Source: Eimeria necatrix
Lineage: Eukaryota; Apicomplexa; Conoidasida; Eucoccidiorida; Eimeriidae
Length of the DNA: 46,128 nucleotides
NCBI RefSeq assembly: GCF_000499385.1
Contig: NW_013655124.1
Span: forward strand, 7,248 to 53,375
Direction of reading: 5' to 3'
Shown here: positions 21,592 through 35,300 of the stretch, piece after piece
Layout of the letters: each line of letters opens with the position of its first letter
Numbering within the stretch: the first letter of the stretch is position 1
Made by a program: the position numbers and the translations under genes
The notes under the pieces: model-generated
Database searches by the model: none
What the model was told of the DNA's origin: nothing
The model's input: only the letters and a program-made list of their open reading frames with translations

Positions 21592-22005
21592 GCAGTCTGG
21601 TTCAGCTGGAGCGGCTGGGCTTCGAGCTGCCCATCTGCGGAGTGCCCGCAGCAGCACAAGTCTGCGGGCGCTGGGGCCTCGCTGGGCGGCTGCAGACAGA
21701 GAGGGGCAGCAGCAGCATTTCTGTGGTTTCTTGGGAGGGCCGGCAGATATTCTTTTGGCTGCTGTGGCCCGGCTCTGCTGCTGCTGCTGCTGCTGCAGCA
21801 GGGGACGCGGCTCCTGCAGCAGCAGCAGCAGCAGCAGCAGCAGACGCAGCAGCTGCGCTGTTCGTGCTTACCGCAGATGAGGAAGTGCTGTCCTGCAGTT
21901 TGGTGGAGCGCTTTTCAGTTTTGGCTGCCACCTACAAGACAACTCCGCCGCGGACTGAGCTGCTGCTGCTGCCCCCGCTGAAGGCCCCCGCTGCTGCTGG
22001 CAGCC

Positions 22006-22039
<34 letters not shown>

Positions 22040-22557
22040 GGCGCAGCTCACGCCGCAGCCGCTGCTGCCGCTGCGGCGGCTGCTGCTGCCCAGAGAAGAT
22101 GTCGTGCTGCAGTGGGTTGGGGACTGCCCCTGGGGCGTTTTGTTTCTTTGCTTCTGTTTGCAAACTAAGTACTGTGCCCTTTTGCTGCTGCACTCCGAGG
22201 CCATCCTCGCGCAGCAGCAGCAGGCCCTCGAGCAGCAGCAGCAGCAGCAAGGCGGCTCCGGCGAGGACGACGCAGCAGCAGCAGCAGCAGCAGCAGCAGC
22301 GCTGCCGGCTGCTGCTGCGAAGCTGCCGGCCGGGGCCTTCTCTTCGGCGTGGCTGCCCGCAGTTCCCTTCCCGCCCGCTGCGGTGTCTGTACACCCCAGC
22401 CTGCCCGTTGCTGTTGTTGTGGGGTTTAGTGCAGCAGAAAAAACTGTTTGGACGAGTTGGGTGCCTTTGCAGGGAATGGCTGGCGAGCTGGAGGCTGAGG
22501 GCGACAGCGAGGACTCCGACGCCGACGAAGCAGCAGCAGCAGCAGCGGGGGCTTGCT

Positions 22558-22593
<36 letters not shown>

Positions 22594-22900
22594 GCGAGCA
22601 GCAGCTCGAGTGGTCTCGCGGCCCCCAGCCAGTCGTCGCGGTGCTGCCCTCGCTGGACCTTCTGCGCTCCCTCGCAGCAAGACAGGCCCTGCAGGCCATG
22701 GACGCGCATCTGCTGCAGCAGCAGCAGCAGCAGCACCAGCAGCAGCAGCAGCAGCAGCAGGATGCAAGCTTGGCGCCTTGGTCCAGCGCGGACTGCCCAG
22801 AGTCTTTCTACAGGCCTGTCTTTCTGAGGCCAAGTGAACTGAAAGAAGAAGCAGAAAGATGGGTTGCTGCTGCAGAGGGGCAGACGCGGATGCCCAGAGA

Positions 22901-22940
<40 letters not shown>

Positions 22941-23078
22941 GGAGCAGGCAACGCGAAAGCGACGGACCCGCAGCAGCAGCAGCGGCAACACGAGGCCGCA
23001 GCAGCAGCAAAAGAGAGACGAGAACTGCTGCTTGCGCAGCTGCAGTACAACCTTGGTATGTCGCAGAAAGACGAAAAG

Positions 23079-23109
<31 letters not shown>

Positions 23110-23215
23110 TGCAGCTGCAGCACGTTGCAATCAGCTCTTGTGGTGGCATTCTCGCATTGTCTTTCTCCTCTGACGAGCTGCTGCTGCTTCGCGTGACCCA
23201 CGATGCACAACCAGC

Positions 23216-23262
<47 letters not shown>

Positions 23263-23445
23263 GGCCTGCTTACTATGAGCCACTGGCTTTCCTTCCTGCC
23301 CCTTTTCTGCGGCATCTTCGGTCTCGCGCTGCCAAGAGCCCTTGGCAGCAGCAGCAGCAGCAGCACTCTGCTTCTGCTGCTGTGTCTCAGCAGCAGCAAA
23401 ACAGCGAGGCGGCAGCACAGACCCGCAACCGCAGACATCCTTTGG

Positions 23446-23490
<45 letters not shown>

Positions 23491-23648
23491 CGGACGAGGA
23501 GGAGCGAGCGTGGCTGGAGGAAGAGGTGGCGCTGCTGCAGCTGCAAAAGTCTTCTCCGGATTTGCCTCTTTCAGCAGCATTTTTTGCTGGAGAAGCAAAT
23601 GAGCTGCTGGTGCTGCTGTTCGGCCGCCGCGAGCCTCTTGACGCGCAG

Positions 23649-23693
<45 letters not shown>

Positions 23694-23850
23694 AGTGGCG
23701 CCGCAGCAGCTGCAGCAGCAGCTGACAGGGCGAGCCCGAGGGCTGCTGGCCCAGGAGGGCTGCTGTGTGTGGCCTTTGACTTGGACAGGAACAGTTTGCT
23801 GCTGTCACCGCAGCAGCAGGGGGAACCGGAGGCCTCGAAGCTCACGCTGG

Positions 23851-23906
<56 letters not shown>

Positions 23907-24069
23907 TTGTGGTGGGCAGCGTTTGACGGGTCAAAGGGGCCGCCCACGTTTCCCCTCGCTGTGCTGCACCCTTTGGAAGCAGCAAAGCCGCTGGCAGCAG
24001 CTGCTGCCAGCTCTCAGCAGCAAGAGGAGCAGACGCTGCTGCTGGTCACCGTTGAGGCCGCGGACCCCC

Positions 24070-24109
<40 letters not shown>

Positions 24110-24269
24110 GAAGCAGCAGCAGCGGGAAAGGTTCCGCCTGTGTCTGTCTTCTTTGCTATGCGCCGATGTGGCCTGCTTTGCTGCTGCTGCTGCTGGCTGC
24201 GGGCGCTGGGGAGAAGCTGAGGCGCTGCTGCAGCAGTCGCTGTCTTTAGCGCGCCGCGCCCACGAGGAC

Positions 24270-24316
<47 letters not shown>

Positions 24317-25122
24317 GGGGTCGGACGTGGTGCTGCTGCGGTCGCAAGAAGAAGTAGAAAGGCTCGAGGAAGCTCTCGAGCAGCTGCAGCAGCAGAGGTG
24401 GCAGCAGCGAGGCAGGGACCCTGCTGCTGCTGCTGAGGATTTCCAGGTGAACTTGCTGCTGCTGCTGCTGCTGCAGCACACGCTCTCCTCGCTGCTGCTG
24501 CTGCAGCACCCGCTCTTCGCGTTGCTGCTGCTGCTGCAGCGCCTGCTTTCTGTCACCCCCCAGTTCTTTTTTCTTTTCTTCTTTTTGTCTCTTTCTCTCT
24601 TTCTTTTTCGTTCTTTTTTCCTCTTTTTTCTCTTTTCTTCTTTTTTTCTTTTCCCCTCTTTCTCTGTTTTCCTTTCATTACCATTTCTTTCGATCTTTTT
24701 GTTTTTTCCCTTTCGATCTCTCCTTTTCATTTTCTGTCTTTTCATCTTTTTATTTTTCTGTCTTTTCGTCTTTTTATTCCTTCCGTCTTTATTTCCTTTT
24801 ATCTTTCCACTTTTCTCTTTTGTCTTTTCGCTTTTTTCTTTCTTTCTCATTTCCTTTGGATGCTTTCGCTGTTTAATTCGTGTGCATGCTGAAGAACTTA
24901 ACCTGTAGGGTTTAGGGTTTAGGGTTTAGGGTTTAGGGTTTAGGGTTTAGGGTTTGGTTTCCTATTTGTTTTTTGTTGTAGTTGTATCCTTCTGCTGCTG
25001 CTGCTTCGCATGCACTTCTCTTTCCTTTTTCATTCGCCCCAACAGCTTCTTTTGCTTCGCTGCTTCTTATCCGTTGTCCTCATGTTTGTTTCGTCCACGA
25101 TTGTTTGCTGCTGCTGTTGCTC

Positions 25123-25164
<42 letters not shown>

Positions 25165-25510
25165 CTGCTGCTGCTTTCCGTCTGCTTCGTCGCCAGCAAG
25201 ACGCAGCGCCATCCTGCTGAGGCGCAGCCTCGGCCATCCAGCGGCTGTGAGGTCCCACGGCTGTTTGCTGCTGCTGTTGTCGAGCTTTGCTGCTGCTGCT
25301 GCAGGCCGTCTTCCGCTGTGCTGCAGCAGCAGAAAGAGCCGCGGGGGGGAGCTCAGACTGGCTGCTGCAGCAGGCGCTGCAGTATGAGCCCTTTGCAGAG
25401 GCAGCAGCAAATTCAGAAGGACCAGCAGCAGATGCAGCAGCAGTTGCAGCAGGAGCCTGGACGCCTCATCCCCTTCCGTTGCGCCGCCTTCGCCTGCTGC
25501 TGCATCGAGC

Positions 25511-25548
<38 letters not shown>

Positions 25549-25812
25549 CGGAGGGCGACGCAGGCTCCGCGCAGGTGAGCTGAGCGTTGCATCCACAGCA
25601 GCCACGTCCTGCTGCTGCAGCTACAGCAGCAGCAGCAGCAGCAAAGTTTCAAGGCTAGGCTTCTCTACCTGCTGTCCTGCTGCTGCTGCTGCTGTTGTCG
25701 CTTTCTAGTGCAGCAGGCCTTTAGCAAGGCTTCTTAAACTTGAGTCTCTTAGTCAGGTTTTGTGAAAGAGTTGCTCTTACCAGCCTCTCTTGTGCGCTTG
25801 TGACGCATCTGC

Positions 25813-25848
<36 letters not shown>

Positions 25849-26353
25849 AGCGGCTGCGGCGCTGCGAGGTCTTGCTGGCCCTCTCGGAGGCAGCAGGAAA
25901 GCTTCCTGGCCTTCAGAGCCTTCCATGCGAAGCGCCTGTGGCAGCAGCAGCAGCAGCAGCAGGGTCGTTGTCTCGCGCCGAAGGGAACTGCCCACTGCCG
26001 CTGAAGCAGCAGCAGCAGCAGCAGCAACAGCGGCAACAAGAGCAGCAGGAAGCTCTCGAGGGCGATGCAGCAATCTCGAGGGAGGTCAACATGCTGCTGC
26101 TGCAGCAGCTGCAGCAGGCTTTAGGCGTGCTTTTGAGGAGTCCGTCTGCTGCTGCTGCTGCTGGGGAAGTTTCTTTCGTGCTGCAGTTGGCCCGCATTTT
26201 TGCTGCTCACGGCCAAACTCTTGCTGTGGAGCTGCTGCTGCAGCAGCACCCCCGGCTGCAGGCCTTCTGGCCCTCCGTCCTCAGCGCGCTGCCAGACTCT
26301 CTGCTGCCGCATCAAATGATTCATTTGCTGCCGCGCCTGCGGGACACTGCAGC

Positions 26354-26405
<52 letters not shown>

Positions 26406-26774
26406 TTCGAAGCGAGTGCTGCAGAAATAGCTGCGTGGGCCTGCGAGCGCTGCTTGGTGATAATGAGGGGGCTGGGTTTGCTGCAGTTTTGTGCCTTGCC
26501 TCTTGCCACAGCTGTTCTGCTGCAGCTGCTGCAGCAGCCGCTCCCTGCTGCCTTCGCCGCAGCTGCTGCTGCTGCAAGGCAGCAGCAGCAACAGGCAAAG
26601 GACGCCCTCGCCCGGTCGCGGCTAGACCAGCAGCAACTGCAGCAGCTCCAGCACCAACAGCAGCTGCTTCTGGAACAGCAGAAGCAGCAGCAACAGCTGG
26701 CTGCTGCTGCTGCTGCTGGGGCCAGCCTTTCTGCCGCAGTGGTGGCGGCTGGGCACAGAACGCGAATTTCTCAC

Positions 26775-26807
<33 letters not shown>

Positions 26808-27353
26808 CAGCCCACCAGCCCGTCGCCAGCAGCAGCAACAGCAGCTCCTCCCGCCCTCTCTGCAGCAGCAGTAGAGCCGGAAGCAAATGGACCAGAGGCT
26901 CCTTGGGGTCTGAATCACAACTTGCTGCGGGAACTGCAGCAGCAGCTGCAGCAGCAGCAGCAGCAGCAGCAAACTGTAAACGGGCTGCGAGTCAGGGAGG
27001 TCCGCCGCCTGCTTGCAGTGCACGGCCTGCTGCGTCAGTTCTTGCTGCTGGAGCTGCTGCAGCTGCGCTGCCGCGAGTTGCAGCAGCAGCAGGAGCTGCC
27101 TGCTGCTGTCAGCCCCTCCATGATCCTGCGGAGGCCAGCAGCAGCAAGACAAAGGCAGCAGCAGCAGCAGCAGATGGTCGCACTGCTTGAGAAGGCTACA
27201 GAGGACTTCTTTAGCTTCGTGCGGCTGCCTGACAGCTGGCGACTGCTGCTGCTGCTGCTGCACCTCGTCGCTGCGCAGCAGCAACTTCAGGAGCCCGACA
27301 CAGCAGCAGCACTATCAGTAGCAGACACTGCCGCTGAGACTACCTACACGGAC

Positions 27354-27392
<39 letters not shown>

Positions 27393-27711
27393 ACTACCGT
27401 GGCAGCCACAGCCGTCGCCGCTCTTGTGGAGCCATTTGCTGCTCTCGAGTGCTTTACTTTCTTTTCGAAGGACCTGCCACCTGCTGCTGCTGCTGCTGCT
27501 ACCTGTGTTTCCGCTTCCGCAGAAGCAGCAGCAGCAGCAGCAGCAGCACATGAGAAGGAGGAGCTGGCGGCGCTGCTGGTTTCTCTGGATTGCTGCTTCA
27601 GAGAGGGTTTGCTGCGGGAGTTGTGTCTGTGTCTCATCGTGGCTGCAGCAGACCCAGTTGCTGCTGCAGCGGCTGTTCAGGTTTCACGCTGTTCTGCTGC
27701 TACTGCAGTGC

Positions 27712-27744
<33 letters not shown>

Positions 27745-29471
27745 ATGTCAAGGCGGAGTTGCTTCGGGGCCCGCAGCCCAGCACCGAAGCAAGCGCCTTG
27801 CGGCTGCTGCCGTGGGCGCTGCTGCTGCTTGCTGCCAAGTGCAGCAGCACGCAGCTGCCTGCTGGCTCTCGCCTGCTGCCTAGCCCGCAGCTGCTGCTGC
27901 AGCTGACGCTTGCTGCAGCCTACAGGAAGAATGCGGCTCTTCCTGCTGCTGCTGTGGGTGACTATGTGAAGGAAATCTTGCTTGAGGCGTTGGAGCAGCA
28001 GAAGCAGCAGCGGCAGCAGCAGCACGAGCTGCTGGAGGCCCCTTGGACGGCTTGCCTCCCAGAGGCGGCAGCAGCAGCAGCTGCAGCAGCAGCAGCAGCT
28101 GCTGCTGCAGCTGCTGCGGGCGTTTCTCTGCCGCCTAAGGAGCAGCTGCAGAGCGACGTGGCGCTGCTGCTGCACCGCATCGAAGCTGCAGCAGCAGCGC
28201 AGCAGCTCGTGAAGGGCTGGGGCAAAGGCCCTGCAGCAGGAGCAACTTTGCTGGACTTGCAAGCAGCAGCTGTGAGCGAGGAAGCAGCGAAGCGGCTGCT
28301 GCTGCCGCTGCTGCAGCACGCGGTGTGGCAGCAGCAGCTCGCGTGCAGCAGCGACAGCAGCAGAGCCGCAGCAAAGTGGGACAAAGCTGCTGCCGAGTGG
28401 ACTAGCCTGTTCTCTGCTGCAGTGTACGTACACCGCAAACTTGCTGTTGCGCTGCAGCTTTCTGCCTTCTTTCGCCTTCTTGCAGCTTTGCTGTCTTCGC
28501 TGCCGCCTCTGCAGACGGCAGACGCGCAGCAGCAGCAGCAGCACCCGCTGCTGCTGCTGCTGCCGCTCTGGAAGGAAGCTGCGCTGCTCTCTGGAGATGC
28601 TGCCACCGCTGAGTTCGCCAGCAGCAGCTGCTGCTTGCTGCTGCAGACGGCGCAGCTGCTGATGGACAAAGCAGCACACCGTGTGGGGCCCCACGTGGCT
28701 CTTGCTGCTGCTGCGCTGGAGCAGGCAGCAGCAGCTGCTGACGCGGCCTTGCTCGCTCTTCAAGAGCAGCAGCGACAGCAGCAGCAACAGCAGCACCAAC
28801 AGCAGCAGCAGCGCCAGCTGCAGCACATAAGGACGGAAATCAAGAATGAACTGGCGCTGCATTCCGTTGCAGTTCTGCTGTACGAGATTTTGCAGCTGCA
28901 GCAGCACCAACAAAGGGCTAACCTCTCGGCGCTGGGTGCGGCGTCTGCTGCTGCTGCCTCCGCTGCAGCAGCAGCAGCAGCAGCAGCAGAGGCAGCTATC
29001 AGCCGCGCGAGAGGCGCTGCTCTCAATGTGCTGCTGTCAAGCGGCGACAGCGACCGCGAAGACCAAGTCAGTGGGGAGTCAGACTGCGCGCTGCCTCACC
29101 CAGCAGCAGCAGCAGCAGCAGCAGCAGCGCAGCAAACAGCCCCAACAGCAGCAGCAGCAGCAGCAACGGCTGCGGCGGAAGCCGCTTCTGCCATCCGGCA
29201 GCTGTCGCAGCCCGCCGTGCTGCGGCAGCAGCTGCGAACCCCACAGGGCAGGAAGCAGCTGCTTTCCACGCTGCTGCAGAAGCAGCCGCTGCTGGCGCTG
29301 CAGCAGCACGAAAAGATGCAGCAGCTGGGAAAGCTGCTGGCTTTAGAGCCTCAAGAGCAGCAGCAGCTCATAGACACTGCAAGGGGCCTTGCCTACAGTG
29401 CCCTTGGCGAGCGGCGAGAAGCAACCACTATTGCTGCGACGCTGTTGGCTGCAGAGCTCAAACAAAGGACT

Positions 29472-29504
<33 letters not shown>

Positions 29505-29637
29505 CGAGCTGCAGGTGGAAGAGAAGATGGCAGGAAACGGGAAGGCCCTGGAGACAGAGACGACGCTGTCAACAAACGGCTGCGGGCGGCAGCAGACACA
29601 CCAGGAGAGGCAGCAACAGATGCTGCTGCCGAGAGGA

Positions 29638-29669
<32 letters not shown>

Positions 29670-30101
29670 GCAAGTGAACTGCAGGGGAGGACACAGCGGC
29701 CTCTGCTGGCTTCCTTAGGGGAAGCAGTCGCAACAGGTTTGGTGCAGCAGCAGGCCCCACGCCTCGCCAGCCGAATACTTGCTGCTGCTGTCTGCAGTGC
29801 AGCAGCAGAGCAGTTGCCCCACCTCCTCCGCTCTGCTGCTGCTGCTCGAGCTGCGTGCGCTGCGGCTGCTGCTGCTGCTGATGGCAGCACACAGCAGCAA
29901 AGCCAGAGGCAGCCAGCAGCAGGCTGGGAGCCTCAAACGGCAGCAGACTTGCTGTGGACTGCAGCAGCAGGAGAGACAGCAGGAGCTGCAGGAGCAGCAG
30001 CAGCAGCAGCAGCAGCAGCTCCGGATGCTGTGCCGTCTGCGGCACTTTGTCCGTCTCAGGCGTCCGCTTTCTGGCTGCCGGCCCAGCGACACTGCCCCTT
30101 C

Positions 30102-30141
<40 letters not shown>

Positions 30142-30379
30142 GGACGCTGCAGTACCGGACGGCCCGCTCCATTTTACAGCTGTTGGGGTCTGAGGAGCCC
30201 GGGGAAGCCGCAGCAGCAGCAGCAACAAAAGCAGCAGCAGCTGTTTCTCGAGGGCCTCCTTCCTTTTTGTTTGTTTCTGCTTTTGAAGCAGCAGGAGACG
30301 CTGTAGCATCTGCAGCTGCTAGCGCGAAGCTTCTCTATGGTGCTGCTATGGCAGCAGAGGCTGCTGCGGCTCCTCAAAC

Positions 30380-30424
<45 letters not shown>

Positions 30425-31007
30425 CGGCGTGGCTGCTCCTCTCGACGCACAGGAAGCAGCACGCGTCAAGTCTGTTGCAGCAGCCTTGCGGGAGTGGGCA
30501 GTGCTGCGAGAAGTGGAGGAGGGCAGCAGCAAAGGAGATTTGATTGCTGCTGCTTTTTCGCCTTCTCTGGGGGCCCCCAAGGCCCTTTTGCTGCAGCCAC
30601 AAAGCTGGGCAGTAGCAGCAGCAGCACCGGCCACGCGGGGCGAGTGGGCGCTGCTGCTGCAGCGGGACTTGGGGGTGGCTGTGCTGCTGCTGGCGGCGGT
30701 GGGGACAGCAGCAGCAGCGCCGGTGCCTACAGCAGCAGCAGCAGCAGCAGCTGCTGCTGCTGCTACAGAGAAGGCTGCAGATGGGTTGTTGCTGGCCCCG
30801 GGCTTCCCCGGCTTCTGCGCGCAGCTGCTGCAGGCAGCAGACTTGACAGCAGCAGACCTCTGCTTAGTGCTGCAGCACCTGCTGCTGCTGGAGGTGCTGC
30901 CTCTTTTGCTGCTGTCAGCCCCGCAGAGCTCCTCCCTTGACCGACTGGCCACGGCGATGCTGCTGCTGCTGCGGTTCCTCCGGCGAGTGCCGCAGCAGCA
31001 AGCCGCT

Positions 31008-31044
<37 letters not shown>

Positions 31045-31472
31045 AGCCGGTGCTGCTCGGGTCCCGCCTTGTGGGGGACAGTGTGTACAGAAGAGAAGTG
31101 CTGCTGCAGATTGGTGCTGCTGACTCCTCTTTGATTGACGCTGCAGCAGCAGCAATGGCTGCTGCTGAGCCTCTCAACGAGCTGCTGCGGACTCTGCCGC
31201 CTCTGCAGCCCAAGAAGGGGCTGCTGTCGCGCTGCAGCAGCACAACTGTTTCTCCCATGTCTGCTGCGCCTCCCGGAGACGCGCAGCAGCAGCAACAGCG
31301 GACGCACAAGGAGCAGCAGCAGAAGCAGCAGCAGACGCAGCAGCAGAAGCAGCAGCAGCAGCCCGCGGTGGAAACATGCGAAGACCCACAGCAGGCCACT
31401 CCGTGCCATTTAGACCCCCAAGCACTCATAGACGAAAACAAAGGGACTTCAGCCAGTGCAAGCCATCCTACT

Positions 31473-31503
<31 letters not shown>

Positions 31504-31614
31504 AGCAGGAGCAAAGGCTGTCCCAGCTTGCTGCTGCGGCGTCGCTGGAAGAGCCTGCGGCGAGCAGCTGCTCCCCAGAAGAGCCGCAGCTGAGCCGAAC
31601 TCAGAAGCAGCAGA

Positions 31615-31661
<47 letters not shown>

Positions 31662-31948
31662 TTTCTTTTGGGAGAAGAGGGGCTGGCGGGGGAAGGCCTC
31701 AGCCTGCGGCTGGAGCATGCGAAGCAAGTGCTGCTGCTGAGCTCTGCCCCGCTGAGTGCAGCAGTTGCTGCTGATGTTTCTGCTTCAGTCTCGCTGCTGC
31801 TGCGCGCAGCCCCAGCGCCCTTCGGGCTGCTGCTTGTGGACTCTCTTGCTGCTTTGCTGCAGTCCAACTGCCCCGAAGAGCCTTCCCTCTTCCACCCTGC
31901 TGTTGTGCTGCAGCTGTGTCGCCTCACAGCGCAGGGGCAAAGAGAGCC

Positions 31949-31981
<33 letters not shown>

Positions 31982-32249
31982 AGCGGGAGCAGCGGGAGCC
32001 GCCGCCGACCCCGCAGCAGCAGCAGCAGCGGCCGCAGCAACGCGGCACAGTCACTCGCTGGCCAGCCCTCCTCTTCCTTGCTGCAGACTTTCCTTTAATG
32101 AGTTTCAAAAGAGAATACTTTTAGTGAGAAACCTCTTCGCCTGCTGCGTTGCTTCTCTCCAGTGCGATCCGGCCTCCCTGGTGCTGCCGGCTGTCCGCCG
32201 CGCTGTCTGCGCAGCACAAGAGTCCGCAGCGGTGGCGGCAGCGGCAGCC

Positions 32250-32308
<59 letters not shown>

Positions 32309-35300
32309 GGGAGTTGGCTTCACGGAGGAGCAGATGCTTTGTGTTGCTCGTCTAATTGCATCTACAGGGGGTCTGGGTGCGCTAGGGGATGAAGAAACAA
32401 TTGGGGCTTTGCACTGCTGCATGCCTTCGCTGAATGTTGCAGCTTTGCTGCTGCCTCCTCCTTCTTTGTTCTCTGACTTGCAAAAGGAACAGCAGCAGCA
32501 GCAGCTGCTGCTGCTGCAGCAGGGCCCCTCGACAGACACAGAACAAAGGGAAAGCGAGGGAGCTGGGGCCCCCGCGGCCTCGGCGACAGGCGACCCGTTT
32601 GCTGCGAGTTTTGCTGCTGCTGCTGACAGCAGCAGCATCGGGCTCGCGCTGGCCTTGCGGCAGCGCGTGGAAACTCTGAGGCGGCGCACTTCGGCTTATC
32701 TTTGCTGCATTTCAGTTTTGGAAAAAGAATTGAAGAGAACGAAAGTGCTGACGGACTCTGCCGCGCTGGATGTGCTGGAGGAGTGGGAGGTGCAGCTCGC
32801 AGCCAGCCAGCAGCAGCCAGGATCTCAAGAAGAACCCACACTAAATGGCGAATTAAAAAGCAAAGAAACACCAAATGCAGAAGTTCTGAGTAAAGAAACT
32901 CAAGTTCAAGACACGCAGCACGGCTCTGCGCAGCCGGCGGCCCAGTCGGCTTCCCGGAGCAGCACGAAAGCAGCAGCAGCAAACGACACTGTCTCGCTGC
33001 TGCTGCAGCACGTGCCCACGAAGGAGTGGGAGCAGCTCCTCGAACGCTTCAGGCCCCTGGGGGCCTCAATTCAACTCCTGCTCGTGCTGCGCATGCGGCA
33101 TCAGCTGCAGCAGCAGCAGCAGCAGCAGCAGCAGCGGGACTGCGAGGCGGCCGATGCAGCGGGTCTCAGCGAGAACCTTGAAGCTGCGCAGAGGCTGCAG
33201 GGCCTGCTGCAGCAGCTTGCTGCCGTTCTGCCGTTTGCAGCTTCCTGGGAGCAGCGCCTGGCCACTCCCTCTTCAATCTTTTCGCCCGAACGGCCTTTGC
33301 CAGAGGCCGCGGCGGAGCTGCTGACGACAGCAGAGGCTTCGGCTTACGAGGCCTTCAGCGGCGCCTTCTGGAGGCTCGCTTGCCGGCACGTGCTGTCGCG
33401 CCCGCGGGAGGCAGCAGACCCAGCAGCAGCAGCAGCAGCAGCAGCAGGAGCTTCTGCTGCGCGTGCTGCTGTCCTGCGGGACTTGGCGTCGCTGCTGTCC
33501 GAGGGCTTTCTGGCGTGGCTGCGCCGAAGACTCTCCGCTGCTGCTTCTCAGGAGGAGCAGCAAAGCAGCAGCCCTGCAGCAGAGCCGCTTGGCGGGGCCG
33601 CGGAGAAAGCCCTGGAGAAGCTGCTGCAGCGAGTTGGCTGTGTGCCCCTCAAAAGCCCCTGCGAGACCTTCGCCTTTACGTTTTACGTGCTGCAGCAAAT
33701 CACCAGAAGCTTGGCGGCTTCTGAAGACCCGCGCTGCTGCGGCCTTTCGCAAGAGCCGCAGGAAGCTGTGGAAAACATCGGACTCTTGCGAGTTCTACTG
33801 CAGCAAACTTCGGCGCTGCGCAGCAATCTCGAGATTCTCGAAGCAGCAGAGAGGAAGGCCATGGAGGCTCTCGCGGCAGACAGCTTCGAAAGCCTAACTG
33901 CCCTTCTGGAGGTGCAGCAAAGGAGCCTCGGGAAGCTGCTGGTCCAGGCCATGTTTCCCAGTGAATTTGACGGACTGATGTGCAAAAGTATTCCTTACAA
34001 CTGCAAGAGTGACTCAGTGCCGAAGATCGGAGAGGATCGAAGCCCGGAGTTCATCTTCGCAGTGGTCAAGCAGCTTGCAAATTCGGACAAGTCCTCCACA
34101 CCTGCCAGCGTGTCAGTGCGCATGCGCTGCGCTGCTCTTCTTTTGTGGCGCAGCAGCAGCCCGAAGCAGAAGCAAAGTGCTGCGGGAGGCAGCCAGTCGG
34201 GACTCTGGAGCCCCGCGTGGACCAGCACTATTCTGCAGATGCCTCGGGAAGCGCGAGCAGCCCCGCCTTCCCAGTCTAACCAGTGGTCTACGGAGGAACG
34301 GGAAGCGTGGCACGCATTAGTCGGTGCTGCTGGCAGCATCGAGGAGTTCACAATCCTTCGGCTGCTCGCGGGGCAGCATGTTGCTGACGATGTAAGCACT
34401 TGGGATTTCCCGCAACTGCGCAGCTTAAGTTTGCTGCGTTGGTAGACTGCTGATGCGTTTTCTTTTTGCTGTGGGCTGTGGACACGCATGCAGGCTCACT
34501 TACTGTGGAAAGGCCACTCCTCACCTTGCATCCTGCTCATGACAGGAGATCCCAAGCTTCATCAGGAAGCTGTCCACAGCCTTTTAGAAACACTTGAAAG
34601 TGGCGAGGTGTGCAGCGGGCAAGGCCTTTGTAATGTTTCCGGTCTCCGTGAATTGCAGCAGCTGCTTTCAGGTGCAGCTGCACCTGGCGGCGGCCCAGAT
34701 ATCCCTGACGTGCTCCAGCTCGCCCACGCGTTTGCAATTGCAAGCCTGCTGCTGCTGACTGGAAATGCCTGTTCTTTTGCCGCCAGTTCGTATTTCCCGT
34801 TTATTGTGGAGCTTTTAGAAGAAGATTTGTGGGAGGATGACCCTTGTCGCGAATTCCACGTAAACTGCTTGACAAGCCGTGAACGCTCCGTCTTGGACGA
34901 ACATACGTCCGCTCGTTGGCTTAAGCACTTTCAGTGCTTCTTACTTAAGTGGTGGTCTCGAGGTGCAGCGGCTTTTAACGTTACTTTTGAACATAAAAGC
35001 AATCTCAAAGATTCTCTAGAAGAGAACGAAGTATTCATGCTTCAGGTCATGGCGTACCTCTCACCGTTCGTGAGATCCCTAGGGAAACGACTGCAACAAA
35101 GTCTCGTACTCCAACTATGCTTCAATGGCAATTTGAACAAAGCGATGATTCTCGCCAGAAGATTCCGTGACACTGTAGGGAAGAATGCACACAGGCACTA
35201 TACGTGTGTAATTTTTGCGGCTCATTCTACTTAGTATCATGTGCTTTAAACAAACGGTCATCCATTCCTTTGTCCTGTTGTGTCTGAGCAGATACTGCCG

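Noticed and set aside
21915..23546. 543-residue minus-strand frame
   Set aside because: Rich in Leu/Cys/Arg from CTG/TGC/GCA triplets and fully antisense to the well-supported first exon of the giant gene.
24954..25220. Plus-strand frame with a signal-like hydrophobic start after the TTTAGGG array
   Set aside because: Composed of phenylalanine-rich T/C tract and CTG-run translation; lies in the intron between phase-matched exons 24446 and 25305.
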